A stretch of DNA of 64,000 bases from JASGIT01 sp047601665 (GCA_047601665.1 JASGIT010000001.1:4154001-4218000); one strand, 5' to 3'. Counted from the stretch's first letter, positions 8,248 to 16,240 are shown. Notes: a model not told the origin generated them from the sequence alone. Numbers and translations: made by a program.

Positions 8248-8579
8248 TCATCGATTGAATTCAGGCGTACCTTGCAGCACGTCCTGCGCAAATTACGCCG
8301 CAGCTTTTTTTGCGATGTCGCGCTCCATCGTCAACCTGGCCACCTGTGCTCTCAACCGAGCGATCTCCGCCTGTTCAGGCGTGATCACAGGTGCTGTTGC
8401 CTTGCCTGCAGGCGCCACAGCCAACTGGCCCTTGGCATCGGCCCTGACCCAGTCCGTCAGGCTCGCCTTGGGCATACCCGGCGTTGCAGCCAGACCGACG
8501 CAGCACGTCCGGCCTTAACCTGCACCGCCTTCTGGTTGAACTCCAGCGTGTACTTCGCTCTCGTTTGCTTCTCGTTCAA
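8248..8579 (-). pseudogene. IS3-family transposase OrfA remnant
   Basis: A TTG start at 8579 (AGGAG upstream) opens NEKQTRAKYTLEFNQKAVQ, then a frameshift near 8510 moves to AATPGMPKASLTDWVRADAKG and the leucine-zipper part IARLRAQVARLTMERDIAKK. The frame stops at TAA (8293-8295), where family members have TAC for the Tyr of a YFA motif; the next codons still read FAQ. So OrfA carries one frameshift and one nonsense change, and no OrfB follows. This is a relic of an insertion. Confidence 0.75.
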
Positions 8580-8802
8580 TTCGTGCTCCTGTCCCGGCAT
8601 TCTCCGGGCTGGGGTTATGCACTCCGGAAATTGGGGGCAACCTCAGACTTCCTCATAGCTCCATTCTCAAACGAAGGAGCCTCCTCTAAACCCGGGGCGA
8701 TTCAGATTACGCGTGCAGCGGCTCACCGAAGGCTTCGCCGTAGCCAGGGAGCTCAACTGATCATTCGGTGCTACGCTGGCTTCTTCCATAAGGAGCCCGC
8801 GC
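8580..8802. other. Intergenic region upstream of the cytoplasmic kinase
   Basis: No gene is evident here. It may contain the outer end of the decayed IS3 element and the promoter of the kinase gene at 8803. Confidence 0.4.
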
Positions 8803-9975
8803 ATGACCAACGACGCATCACTACCAAGTTTGGGAGAGTTCATCGAGGGCAACCTGGAGCCGATCCTGCAAGAGTGGGAGGCCTTTGCCCACTCCTTAAT
8901 GCCTCTCGCCCATCTAAACAAGAAGGCGCTGCGCGACCATGCAGGAGAGATGCTTCGCGCGGTGGTTGAAGACATGCGTGCACCGCAATCGGAACAGCAG
9001 CGTGCCGATAAGGCCAAGGGATTGCGCTCCAATAACATGCCACAGCTGACCCGTGCCGCTCAGTCGCACGCAGTCTCTCGATTTGAGGAGCAGTTCACGT
9101 TGAACCAGCTCGTGGCTGAGTTCCGATCCATCCGGGCGAGCGTACTCAAACAATGGGCCGTGGGCAAAGACGGGACCGATAAAGCGGTGGAAGAGTTGAC
9201 TCGTTTCAACGAAGCCATTGACCAAGCACTTAACGCCTCAATCACGCGCTATGCAAGTAAGCTTGATGAATCCCGCACCATGATCATAGGTATCCTAGCC
9301 CATGATCTGCGCAACCCGTTGAACGCGCTGTCGCTTGGATTGCAGTACATCCTTCGCAGCGAGCCCACCGACGCCACCAGCACCAAAGTGGCAGCGATGG
9401 CGCTAAAAAACGTAGAGCGCATGGATGGCCTAGTTCGCGACCTGCTGGACTTCACGTTAGTGCGCCTCGGACCTGGATTGCCGGTGAAGACCGAGCCGAC
9501 GAATCTGGCTCAAATTTGCGCCAGCACAATCGAGGAGGTAGAAGCATCATATCCAGGGCGCCGGTTGCGTTGCAAGATCATTGGACAAATGCATGGAGAG
9601 TGGGATCCCAAGCGGATATCGCAGATGCTCATAAACCTGCTCACCAACGCACTTCACCATGGCGACCCTAACGGCGAAGTTACCCTTACGTTGAAGAGCG
9701 ATCAGACTGAGGTGCATCTCGAAGTTCATAACGAAGGGCCTGCAATTTCTGAAGCGCGACGAGAGACGCTCTTTCAGCCACTCGCGGACACGACACGGGA
9801 TCGCGGCGATTTGTCCCATTCATCATCCCAGTCATCCGGTCTGGGGCTTGGCTTGTACATTGCCTATCAGATAGCAATGGCTCATGGTGGCAGCATCGAG
9901 GTGAGGTCAACCGACGCCGACGGTACAACTTTCATAGTTCGTATGCCTCGGCACTTCGCGAATTTGGCTGAATGA
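8803..9975 (+). CDS. Soluble sensor histidine kinase with RsbRD-like N-terminal domain
   Basis: This 390-residue kinase has no membrane helices. Residues 1-150 form an all-helical RsbRD/RsbT-coantagonist-like sensor domain. The HisKA H-box is GILAHDLRNPLNAL with His167. The HATPase has an N-box LINLLTNALHHG (Asn282) and a Gly-rich GLGLGLYIA box near 348-356. AAGGAG precedes the ATG. No response regulator is adjacent, so its partner is elsewhere; it could feed the sigma-54 activator at the window start, but that is speculation. All catalytic motifs are intact, unlike the kinase-like protein at 3981. Confidence 0.92.
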   Translation: MTNDASLPSLGEFIEGNLEPILQEWEAFAHSLMPLAHLNKKALRDHAGEMLRAVVEDMRAPQSEQQRADKAKGLRSNNMPQLTRAAQSHAVSRFEEQFTLNQLVAEFRSIRASVLKQWAVGKDGTDKAVEELTRFNEAIDQALNASITRYASKLDESRTMIIGILAHDLRNPLNALSLGLQYILRSEPTDATSTKVAAMALKNVERMDGLVRDLLDFTLVRLGPGLPVKTEPTNLAQICASTIEEVEASYPGRRLRCKIIGQMHGEWDPKRISQMLINLLTNALHHGDPNGEVTLTLKSDQTEVHLEVHNEGPAISEARRETLFQPLADTTRDRGDLSHSSSQSSGLGLGLYIAYQIAMAHGGSIEVRSTDADGTTFIVRMPRHFANLAE

Positions 9976-10100
9976 GATCCGTCTGTTGACGCCGACCGGA
10001 AATTGAGCCTATTTTTGAGGGAGTGCCGAAATAAAAGTGATCCAGGTGAACAACCTACTCTGCTGATTTTTTGAGCAGCGGCGAGTAAGGAGTGATCACC

Positions 10101-10365
10101 ATGGACATGATTGGCAAGATCTGACGGCTGCACCGCAAGGGACAAGCTGTCGGAGCGCGAGATTGCGCGCAAGACGGGGTTGTCCCAACACGATGTCAAA
10201 GTGGCTGCGAGCGCCGATGGATGAGGTGCCAAAGTACCGCAGAGAGCCCCGACCCAGCAAGCTCAACCCGCTTGAGGTGGCGCTGCGGCCGGCACTGGCG
10301 GCCGATGCCAGGCGACCCAAGCACGAGAGGCGCACGGCGCGTGTGCTGCACACTGAGACCGAGGA
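10101..10365 (+). pseudogene. IS21-family IstA transposase remnant (5' part)
   Basis: The start MDMIGKI is followed at once by TGA, then RLHRKG. A shifted frame gives DKLSEREIARKTGLS (helix-turn-helix), and a further shift gives KWLRAPMDEVPKYRREPRPSKLN and ADARRPKHERRTARVLH. This is the N-terminal DNA-binding part of IstA with one nonsense codon and at least two frameshifts. The integrase core and istB are absent. Confidence 0.75.
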
Positions 10366-10617
10366 ATTACCTTCTGGTCATCTCGACCTCGAGCACATCG
10401 AACAACGTTGTGCGGGAGGCCGAAACTGCTTGGCGCAGGTGGATCGCCACGGTAACGTCCATGGGCGGTAGCAGCGAAAGCCTGCGAGTTCTGTGCGGAA
10501 CGGCCATTACGGCCAGAATCCAGGAGGCTCCTATCTCTTGATGGAACACGTCCTGTGTGCACTGGTCGAAAACAGCCTGTCCCCGCCAGGGCTGTTGCAG
10601 GCTGGCCCAGAGAACTA
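10366..10617. other. Unassigned sequence between IstA relic and SDR gene
   Basis: About 250 bp in which no reading frame resembles a known protein. Short open frames on both strands look like chance or further insertion debris. Confidence 0.4.
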
Positions 10618-11613
10618 TCAGATTGCTCCAATACTACCCGTGACGGGTAGCACGATGCCCGTCACATAGCCCGACATCACTGCTGACGCCAGAAACACAT
10701 AGGCAGGAGATAACTCTTCAGGTTGTGCTACCCGCTTCATATCGGTTTGCTCGCCGAACTTGGCGACCTCCTGCGCAGGCAAGTCCGCCGGATTCAAGGG
10801 CGTCCACACCGGCCCTGGCGCCACTGCATTCACACGAATACCGCGATCAATGAGATTCCGGGCCAGCGACTTGGTGAACGCATGGACGGCGCCCTTGGTC
10901 GCGGAGTAGTCAAGCAGATGAGCGCTGCCACGCAATCCCACCACCGAGCCCGTGTTGATAATGGCCGCGCCGCGGCCCAAATGGGGCGCCGCCGCACGGG
11001 CCATGCGAAAGTATCCGCCAACGTTCGTCTGCAGCGTCTCTTCCAGCCTCTCGTCGGTGATGTCCTCGAGCCCAGGTGCGTGCTCCTGGAATGCGGCGTT
11101 ATTGACGAGTACGTCCAGGCTTCCGAACGCCTCCATCGTTGCACGGACGGCCTTTTCGCAGAAATCGCTGTCCTTGACATCTCCCTGCAGCAACAGGCAT
11201 CGGCGACCTTCGCGCTCCACATAGGCGCAGGTATGCTCGGCGTCCTCCTGCGAACTGAGATAGACGATTGCGACATCCGCCCCCTCTCTGGCATACAGCA
11301 CGGCGACCGCACGGCCAATGCCCGAATCGCCGCCCGTAATCAAAGCCACCTTACCCTGCAGCTTGCCACTGCCCTCGTAGTCGGGAGCCAGAAACCTGGG
11401 CGCGAGCTGCAATGCAGCCTCGCTGCCCGGCTTTTCTAGGTGCTGCGCAGGAACACTCGCCGGCTGGATGCGCTCTCCCGCCTGAACCGCCATCTTGCTT
11501 TTTCCTTCCGGCGAAGACTGCCGATCCTTGCGGTCTTGCTCTTTCTGAATGGCGCGCTGTCCATGCACAGTCTTCACGCCCCGGTTACTCCCTTTAGGGT
11601 GCTCTTGGCTCAT
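10618..11613 (-). CDS. SDR-family oxidoreductase, general-stress type
   Basis: This NAD(P)-dependent short-chain dehydrogenase has 331 residues counted from the ATG at 11613, which AAGGAG supports over the longer in-frame start. A hydrophilic 85-residue N-terminal extension, typical of stress SDRs such as the YhdF/YdaD type, precedes the Rossmann fold. The cofactor motif is TGGDSGIG (93-100), NNAA sits at 171-174, the catalytic Ser is near 223 and YSATK gives Tyr236 and Lys240. The substrate is unknown. A double hairpin separates it from the small gene upstream (11736), and a weak sigma-54-like element overlaps that hairpin. Confidence 0.94.
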   Translation of the reverse strand: MSQEHPKGSNRGVKTVHGQRAIQKEQDRKDRQSSPEGKSKMAVQAGERIQPASVPAQHLEKPGSEAALQLAPRFLAPDYEGSGKLQGKVALITGGDSGIGRAVAVLYAREGADVAIVYLSSQEDAEHTCAYVEREGRRCLLLQGDVKDSDFCEKAVRATMEAFGSLDVLVNNAAFQEHAPGLEDITDERLEETLQTNVGGYFRMARAAAPHLGRGAAIINTGSVVGLRGSAHLLDYSATKGAVHAFTKSLARNLIDRGIRVNAVAPGPVWTPLNPADLPAQEVAKFGEQTDMKRVAQPEELSPAYVFLASAVMSGYVTGIVLPVTGSIGAI

Positions 11614-11664
11614 GGTGCTCCTTTTCAGGGCCTTGCGGCCACCTCTTTCCAATTTTCAAATAAT

Positions 11665-11725
11665 GCGTTGCAGCCCCCAGGGGCTGCAACGCAAAGGCCA
11701 GGGCCCGGCAAGCGCCTGGCCCTGG
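11665..11725 (-). terminator. Two tandem hairpins between the small hydrophilic gene and the SDR gene
   Basis: The first is a 13-bp perfect stem (GCGTTGCAGCCCC at 11665-11677 with its complement at 11680-11692). The second is about 8-9 bp (AAGGCCAGG/CCTGGCC, about 11694-11724). On the minus strand the first hairpin is followed by ATTATTTG, so it could terminate the 11736 transcript. Confidence 0.6.
11707..11722 (-). promoter_or_regulatory. Weak candidate sigma-54 promoter for the SDR gene
   Basis: On the minus strand GG (11721-11720) and GC (11709-11708) are 10 bases apart, with a perfect CTTGCC -12 but a poor -24 (GGGCCAG). It overlaps the second hairpin, so it may be coincidental. Confidence 0.25.
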
Positions 11726-11735
11726 CGGTTCCATT

Positions 11736-11915
11736 TCACTGCTGGCGGTTCTGCTGGCTATGGCTGCCGCCCCCAGTGTGGGAACGTTGTCCCTCTTGTT
11801 GGCGTCCCTCCTTGTCCTGATCCCGCTTCGGCGTTTCAGCCTTCTGCTGCTCGTGGCTCGAAGAAGTATCGTCTTGCTTCTTCTGCTGAGTTTCGTTTCG
11901 ATTCTGCTGCGTCAT
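11736..11915 (-). CDS. Small hydrophilic Gln/Lys-rich protein (59 aa)
   Basis: The start MTQQNRNETQQKK at 11915 is set by GGAGG seven bases upstream; the longer in-frame start is unlikely. The whole chain is charged and polar (Q, K, E, S, H, R), without hydrophobic segments, and predicted disordered. I do not recognise it. A good sigma-54-like promoter lies about 50 nt upstream. It resembles hydrophilin-like stress proteins in composition only. Confidence 0.75.
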   Translation of the reverse strand: MTQQNRNETQQKKQDDTSSSHEQQKAETPKRDQDKEGRQQEGQRSHTGGGSHSQQNRQQ

Positions 11916-11965
11916 GATGACCTCCATGGAATAGAAACCGGCGAATCTACCGGCACACCTGGCAG

Positions 11966-11982
11966 GGCAAAATAAATGCCAT
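11966..11982 (-). promoter_or_regulatory. Strong candidate sigma-54 promoter
   Basis: On the minus strand it reads TGGCATT-N4-TTGCC. GG (11980-11979) and GC (11968-11967) are 10 bases apart, and TGGCA and TTGC match the consensus exactly. Confidence 0.7.
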
Positions 11983-12094
11983 GTCATGCTCTCATTAAGC
12001 CCATGGAATCTTTTGCCTCCTTGCTGAAAAAATTACCGAATTTTTTACACACCAGGGAACCTTCGCAAAGCACTCAAAAGCCCCAGGCCCTTGC

Positions 12095-12110
12095 AGGCAC
12101 GTCGATTGCC
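12095..12110 (+). promoter_or_regulatory. Strong candidate sigma-54 promoter
   Basis: AGGCACG-N4-TTGCC: GG at 12096-12097 and GC at 12108-12109 with 10 bases between. Only the first T of the -24 consensus differs. It lies 65 nt upstream of the ATG at 12175. Confidence 0.75.
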
Positions 12111-12174
12111 CCTCTGAAGACTCCCATCCCGAGGATTTCACAGATTGGAGATTTAGCAGATATTGGAGGTTCAA

Positions 12175-12306
12175 ATGACCAAACATCACATGCCAAAGGA
12201 AGTACCCCACTCAGCCGGAACCAACCGCTATGCGACAAAACGCACCCTCACCGTAGCATTCATCATCGTCGCTTTCTTGCTCATTGCCATCTGGACCCCC
12301 TGGTAA
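12175..12306 (+). CDS. Single-pass membrane micro-protein (43 aa)
   Basis: GGAGG sits at ideal spacing before ATG. The product starts with a polar stretch (MTKHHMPKEVPHSAGTNRYA), then a positively charged TKR and one membrane helix (LTVAFIIVAFLLIAIW) ending TPW. The topology would be N-in. Short proteins of this build are often overlooked. A near-consensus sigma-54 element lies upstream, which supports a real gene. I know no function for it. Confidence 0.7.
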   Translation: MTKHHMPKEVPHSAGTNRYATKRTLTVAFIIVAFLLIAIWTPW

Positions 12307-12438
12307 ATTAAGCAATGAAACGCCAATCCCACATAGAAACCATAGGGACTTCTCCTACAAATTACCGCCATATTGGATTACACCAGCTTCCCCACCACGA
12401 GGTATACCCTCACTACTCCATCACAAAGGAATATCGCC

Positions 12439-13020
12439 ATGAATATCCAAACCAAACTTCTCAGCGCATTTATAGCATCGACGTTTGCGGCTTCGAGCTT
12501 CGCATTGACGAGCGATGAAATCAAGGCCGAGAAAGCCAGTATTGAGTCGCAGTACAAATCTGCCATGGCCCGGTGCAAGACCATGAATGGCAATGCAAAG
12601 GATGTCTGCGAGAAGGAGGCCAAGGGCAATGAAAAGATCAACAAGGCTGATCTTGACGCTCGCGAAAAGCCTAATGACAGCACCCACTACAAGGCACGCT
12701 TGGCGCGCGCAGAGGCTGCATATGATGTCGCGAAGGAGCGTTGCGACGATCAGAGTGGCAATGCCAAGGACGTATGCAAGAAGGACGCCAATGCCGCCTA
12801 TGTGAAGGCCAAGGAAGATGCAAAGGTCAACCGCGCCCAGGAAGCACCATCTGGATCGACGCCAGCGGAGAAGGCTGCAAACGTGTCCGAAGCTCGCAAG
12901 GATGCAGCCCAGGAAACTCGCGAAGCTCAGTACAAAGCAGCAAAGGAGCGATGTGACGCCCTGTCAGGCCCTGCAAAGGACACCTGCATCAATGATGCCA
13001 AGACCCGTTTTGCGCAATAA
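12439..13020 (+). CDS. Periplasmic Cys-repeat protein (193 aa)
   Basis: The start at 12439 gives a clean signal peptide (MNIQTKLLSAFIASTFAASSFA, cleavage before LTSDE), so the longer upstream frame is rejected. The mature protein is Lys/Ala/Asp-rich and helical. It has three copies of a two-Cys unit, xxARCxxMNGNAKDVC, xxERCDDQSGNAKDVC and xxERCDALSGPAKDTC. Each pair probably forms a disulfide in a helical hairpin. Family members with this repeat are common in Burkholderiales and uncharacterised. It may be cotranscribed with the micro-gene at 12175. Confidence 0.85.
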   Translation: MNIQTKLLSAFIASTFAASSFALTSDEIKAEKASIESQYKSAMARCKTMNGNAKDVCEKEAKGNEKINKADLDAREKPNDSTHYKARLARAEAAYDVAKERCDDQSGNAKDVCKKDANAAYVKAKEDAKVNRAQEAPSGSTPAEKAANVSEARKDAAQETREAQYKAAKERCDALSGPAKDTCINDAKTRFAQ

Positions 13021-13063
13021 CTGACAAGCAATAGCAATCCATCGAGGCTTGATGGCTTGCGCC

Positions 13064-13103
13064 GGGCAATGCTATTGCGATATCTGCTGGCAACCGGGCT
13101 GCC
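13064..13103 (+). promoter_or_regulatory. Two candidate sigma-54 promoters upstream of topoisomerase IB
   Basis: Site 1 is GGGCAAT-N4-TTGCG (GG 13065-13066, GC 13077-13078). Site 2 is TGGCAAC-N4-CTGCC (GG 13089-13090, GC 13101-13102). Both have the exact 10-base spacing. The gene's ATG is at 13182. Confidence 0.5.
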
Positions 13104-13181
13104 GCCGTGCGATATCCCATTGTTCCGTCAAGCTTCGATCGAGGAAAATTTTTCCATTCCCCACCCTTTTGCAATGAACTT

Positions 13182-14261
13182 ATGCACAAGCAGAAGGACT
13201 CATTGGTCTTTGTGACTGACAGGCTAAAAGGATGGCGTCGCGTCGCCCGCGGTTGCGGTTTCATATATATAGATCAAAAAGGAAAGCGCATCTGCGATCC
13301 CGCTGCACTGGACCGCATACGCTTACTTGCCATTCCTCCTGCATATACCAATGTATGGATCTGCCCCCTGCACAAAGGCCATTTGCAGGCCACGGGTCGA
13401 GATGCGAAGGGTCGCAAGCAATATCGATACCATGCCGCGTGGAAAAAAGCACGGGACCAAGTGAAATTTGAGCGCCTGAAAACATTTGCTCTCATGCTTC
13501 CCGCCATTCGGCGCCGCGTACAATATGATCTCACCCGCAAAGGTACCACGCTCAAGGCAGTATTGGCAGCCATCGTGCGTATCCTTGACACCACAGCATT
13601 GCGCGTGGGTAATGATAAATACTCCAAGCACAATGACTCCTATGGGCTGACCACCTTGCGCGATCGGCATGCACAGATACAGGCAGATACGCTGAAATTG
13701 AAATTCAGGGGCAAGAGCGGTGTAACGCAACAAATTGAGATCACCAACCAACGCATTGCTCGTATTGCACGCCGCTGCCAAGAATTACCGGGGCAGCGTC
13801 TGTTTCAATACATAAATGATGAAGGCAAAGTACAACCGGTGCGATCCGAGCATGTCAATGCCTATCTCCATTCAATATGTAGTGGAGATTTCACAGCCAA
13901 GGATTTCCGCACATGGCACGCCAGCGTGCTAGCTTTAGAGTTGATTTTGCATTCCTGGCGAACAGAAAGCAAACAAGACTCCATCGAAACTACTGCATTG
14001 ACGCTGCCCAATCTTGTGAATTTGGTGGCAACCAGCCTTGGCAACACTGGATCTGTTTGTCGCAAGTACTACATCCATCCCGCAGTATTGGCTCTTTGCG
14101 GGCAAAGCACTTCGCCGCCAAATTTCTTATTCACTCCTCGCAAAAAGTCAGGGCTTCATGTCTCGGAATGTGCTCTACTTCAACTCCTGTCGGCTCGAGA
14201 CCAAGGTGCCACATTGATAAACAAGAACCAAGCCCAAACATCCAGCCGCCAAAGGCAGTGA
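13182..14261 (+). CDS. DNA topoisomerase IB (poxvirus-like type)
   Basis: This enzyme relaxes supercoils through a 3'-phosphotyrosine intermediate. It has 359 residues from the ATG at 13182; no clear ribosome site was seen and a GTG at 13107 is possible. Catalytic motifs are ALRVGND (Arg141), KFRGKSG (Lys near 178), KDFRTWHAS (Arg243, His246) and the active Tyr in CRKYYIHP (296 or 297). The pattern matches bacterial members of the vaccinia-like IB group. Base composition is visibly more AT-rich than the region around it, hinting at transfer. Such enzymes often sit in Burkholderiales stress islands. Confidence 0.93.
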   Translation: MHKQKDSLVFVTDRLKGWRRVARGCGFIYIDQKGKRICDPAALDRIRLLAIPPAYTNVWICPLHKGHLQATGRDAKGRKQYRYHAAWKKARDQVKFERLKTFALMLPAIRRRVQYDLTRKGTTLKAVLAAIVRILDTTALRVGNDKYSKHNDSYGLTTLRDRHAQIQADTLKLKFRGKSGVTQQIEITNQRIARIARRCQELPGQRLFQYINDEGKVQPVRSEHVNAYLHSICSGDFTAKDFRTWHASVLALELILHSWRTESKQDSIETTALTLPNLVNLVATSLGNTGSVCRKYYIHPAVLALCGQSTSPPNFLFTPRKKSGLHVSECALLQLLSARDQGATLINKNQAQTSSRQRQ

Positions 14262-14396
14262 CATGGGAAGGACTCAGGGTATTGATTCAGACCCGATCTA
14301 CCCATCCAAATCCTAGCAACGAAATATATATTCAATTATTTTGACTTAATTCATGATACCCAAGCACAATCACTTTTCCTAACAACAAGGAAAATC

Positions 14397-14783
14397 ATGA
14401 AAAAACATTCAACCTTCACAAAAACCGCCAGAGCATTTGCCAAATTTACCGGACACCCGATATGTTTTGCAGCTGCATTATTGATTATTATCGCATGGGC
14501 TGTTTCCGGCCCCTTTTTTAAATTCAATGACACATGGCAGCTTGTTATTAATACAGGAACTACCATCGTTACGTTTCTGATGGTATTTCTAATTCAATCA
14601 ACACAAAACAGCGATACCGAGGCCATGCAAATCAAATTGGATGAACTCATAAGGGCCATTGAGCCAGCGCGCAATCGGATGATGTCGCTGGAAGAATTGG
14701 AGGAAAGCGAACTAGATGAGTTGCGTCGCGAGTTTAATAAATTGGCCCAGAAAGCAAGGAGGGATATGCCAAAGAATTCCTAG
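14397..14783 (+). CDS. Low-affinity iron permease family protein
   Basis: This 128-residue membrane protein of the low-affinity iron permease-like family (PF04120) has two helices: about 17-40 (TGHPICFAAALLIIIAWAVSGP) and 50-68 (VINTGTTIVTFLMVFLIQ). These are followed by the conserved QSTQNSDTEAMQIKLDELIRA and an acidic cytoplasmic helix (MSLEELEESELDELRREF). AAGGAA precedes the ATG. Bacterial members are common in stress loci; iron transport has not been shown for them. No sigma-54 element was found directly upstream. Confidence 0.93.
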   Translation: MKKHSTFTKTARAFAKFTGHPICFAAALLIIIAWAVSGPFFKFNDTWQLVINTGTTIVTFLMVFLIQSTQNSDTEAMQIKLDELIRAIEPARNRMMSLEELEESELDELRREFNKLAQKARRDMPKNS

Positions 14784-14878
14784 GGGTTTGCAGGGAAATC
14801 TACTGTATTTCCCCAAAAATACCAATAGCATAGCCATCAGGCACTGCAAAACCATTATCCATCCATAGTTCGAGAATG

Positions 14879-14894
14879 GGGCAAAGAACTTGCC
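14879..14894 (+). promoter_or_regulatory. Candidate sigma-54 promoter with no certain target
   Basis: GGGGCAAAG...CTTGCCG has GG at 14880-14881 and GC at 14892-14893, 10 bases apart, with an exact TTGC -12. The next plausible start with a ribosome site is at 15158. Confidence 0.5.
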
Positions 14895-15157
14895 GCGAAA
14901 CACCCCCGATTGCACAGGGGCCTCAGATCCAGATTTACCTGCAGATGAAGATGAGAACACTGCGAAAGCAGATGAATTCTGCATGCAAATCGCAAAGGAT
15001 GGAATCTCCGAATGGCACCAGCGAGAGCATATCCATGGGCAGATGTGCTATATCGCATGCAATATGAATGACAAGCCTGTAACCTCTGCTGTGCCAAACA
15101 ACGCAAGCAGGTTTGTAAGCCCTGTGGGCACAATATGATTATTTCCGAGGAGGCTCC
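14895..15157 (+). other. Leader or degenerate gene after the sigma-54-like site
   Basis: Several short frames overlap here (for example an acidic frame ending 15138), but none has a good ribosome site and none is recognisable. It may be a decayed small stress gene or a long 5' leader. Confidence 0.35.
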
Positions 15158-15247
15158 ATGAACAGAATCCGCCAACTCACCGCCCGTACCACCGACATGA
15201 CTGATGGTGTTATGCATTCAGAAGTGCAACGGCCTACCAAGACGTGA
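15158..15247 (+). CDS. Possible 29-residue micro-protein
   Basis: GAGGAGG precedes the ATG at good spacing. The product (MNRIRQLTARTTDMTDGVMH, then SEVQRPTKT) is basic and polar. It may be intact, or the N-terminus of a longer gene lost by mutation. It is supported only by its ribosome site and the sigma-54-like element upstream. Confidence 0.35.
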   Translation: MNRIRQLTARTTDMTDGVMHSEVQRPTKT

Positions 15248-15482
15248 AGCGGGGCCTGCCCGACACAGATGCCCGCGGCAAGGATAGCCGACCGCTCTCC
15301 TCGACTAAAAACCCAGCGTCCTGAACTTCAGGCAGGTAGTTCCTTTAGAGGAGACAGCTTCATCGGCGGCGAATGGTCCGGAGGATCAATGGGGTGCGGC
15401 TCAGTGGGTTTGGAGGGTGGTGGAGCGGGCTGGCCGCTGTCATTCGAAATGGACTGCGCCGCATGGCGAGGTAAGAGATTCA
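15248..15482. other. Intergenic sequence
   Basis: No convincing gene is seen. It lies between a micro-ORF and the convergent KGG-like gene. Confidence 0.4.
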
Positions 15483-15809
15483 TTACGAGGCCTCCTGCTT
15501 GCGCTTCGCGGCCGCATTGCGCTTGCGGGTAGCGGCAGCCTTTTTTGCTGAGGCGGAGCGTTCGGCGGCGGAACGCTGCGCTGAAGCGCGACCACCCAGT
15601 CGGCCGCCTTTGCGCGCGGACTCGGTCGTATCGGGCACGCCCCGGCCCGAGCCGGACAGGTTACCTCCGCCGGACTGCTTGTTGACGGTAGCCCAGGCGC
15701 GGGCTTCGGCCTCGTCGTGGCTCACGCCATGTTTTTCGTAACTCTCCTCAATATGTTGCGCCTGACGCTTTTGCTTGTCGGTATAGGCAGATTTGTCACC
15801 CCGTGGCAT
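15483..15809 (-). CDS. KGG-like basic stress/'plasmid stabilization' family protein
   Basis: This 108-residue protein matches the family often annotated as plasmid stabilization protein, starting MPRGDKSAYTDKQKRQAQHI. It contains EAEARAWATVNKQSGGG and GSGRG, then an SARKGGRLGG repeat-like motif and a Lys/Arg/Ala-rich histone-like tail (AAERSASAKKAAATRKRNA). AAGGAG precedes the ATG. The tail suggests nucleic-acid binding. Despite the common name, members sit in chromosomal stress clusters, which fits this island. Confidence 0.85.
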   Translation of the reverse strand: MPRGDKSAYTDKQKRQAQHIEESYEKHGVSHDEAEARAWATVNKQSGGGNLSGSGRGVPDTTESARKGGRLGGRASAQRSAAERSASAKKAAATRKRNAAAKRKQEAS

Positions 15810-15993
15810 GTCATGACTCCTTTCAGCGCTGACCTATGCAGCGATGCAATCAAGAAATGTCCATGCTGCGCCACATAGGCCTCCTTGGCCTGTCAGAAAA
15901 GACGACATTGCCATGCAAGAGAGCAGCCTGCCTTGGAATCTCGTGCACTAAGAACCTGTCCACGATCTTAGATATCACCGTGAGAATGCTGGG

Positions 15994-16240
15994 GTGCGCA
16001 CGAAGAAGTACCCCAGCGACACGAGTCGCGAGCAGTTCGAGATCATCCGGGCGATTCTGGAGAGTGGGCGCAAGAAGACCAAGCCGCGCACGGTCGATCT
16101 GTACGAAGTATGGTGCGCGGTGCTGTACCTGCTGCGCACGGGCTACCAGGGGCGCACGGTGCATTCGTACTGGGCCCACTGGAGTCAGCCCGATGATCAG
16201 GGTGTCAGCCTGCTGGAGCAGGCCTTAAAAAAATCTACAG
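15994..16240 (+). pseudogene. IS5-family transposase remnant (N-terminal part)
   Basis: The frame reads MRTKKYPSDTSREQFEIIRA and PRTVDLYEVWCAVLYLLRTG, then jumps to RTVHSYWAHWSQPDDQGVSL. The usual segment between (QWRxLPxDFPKW) is missing, so an in-frame deletion has occurred. The DDE domain is absent and the frame runs into unrelated sequence next to the RTX gene. It borders the RTX locus on its downstream side. Confidence 0.75.
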
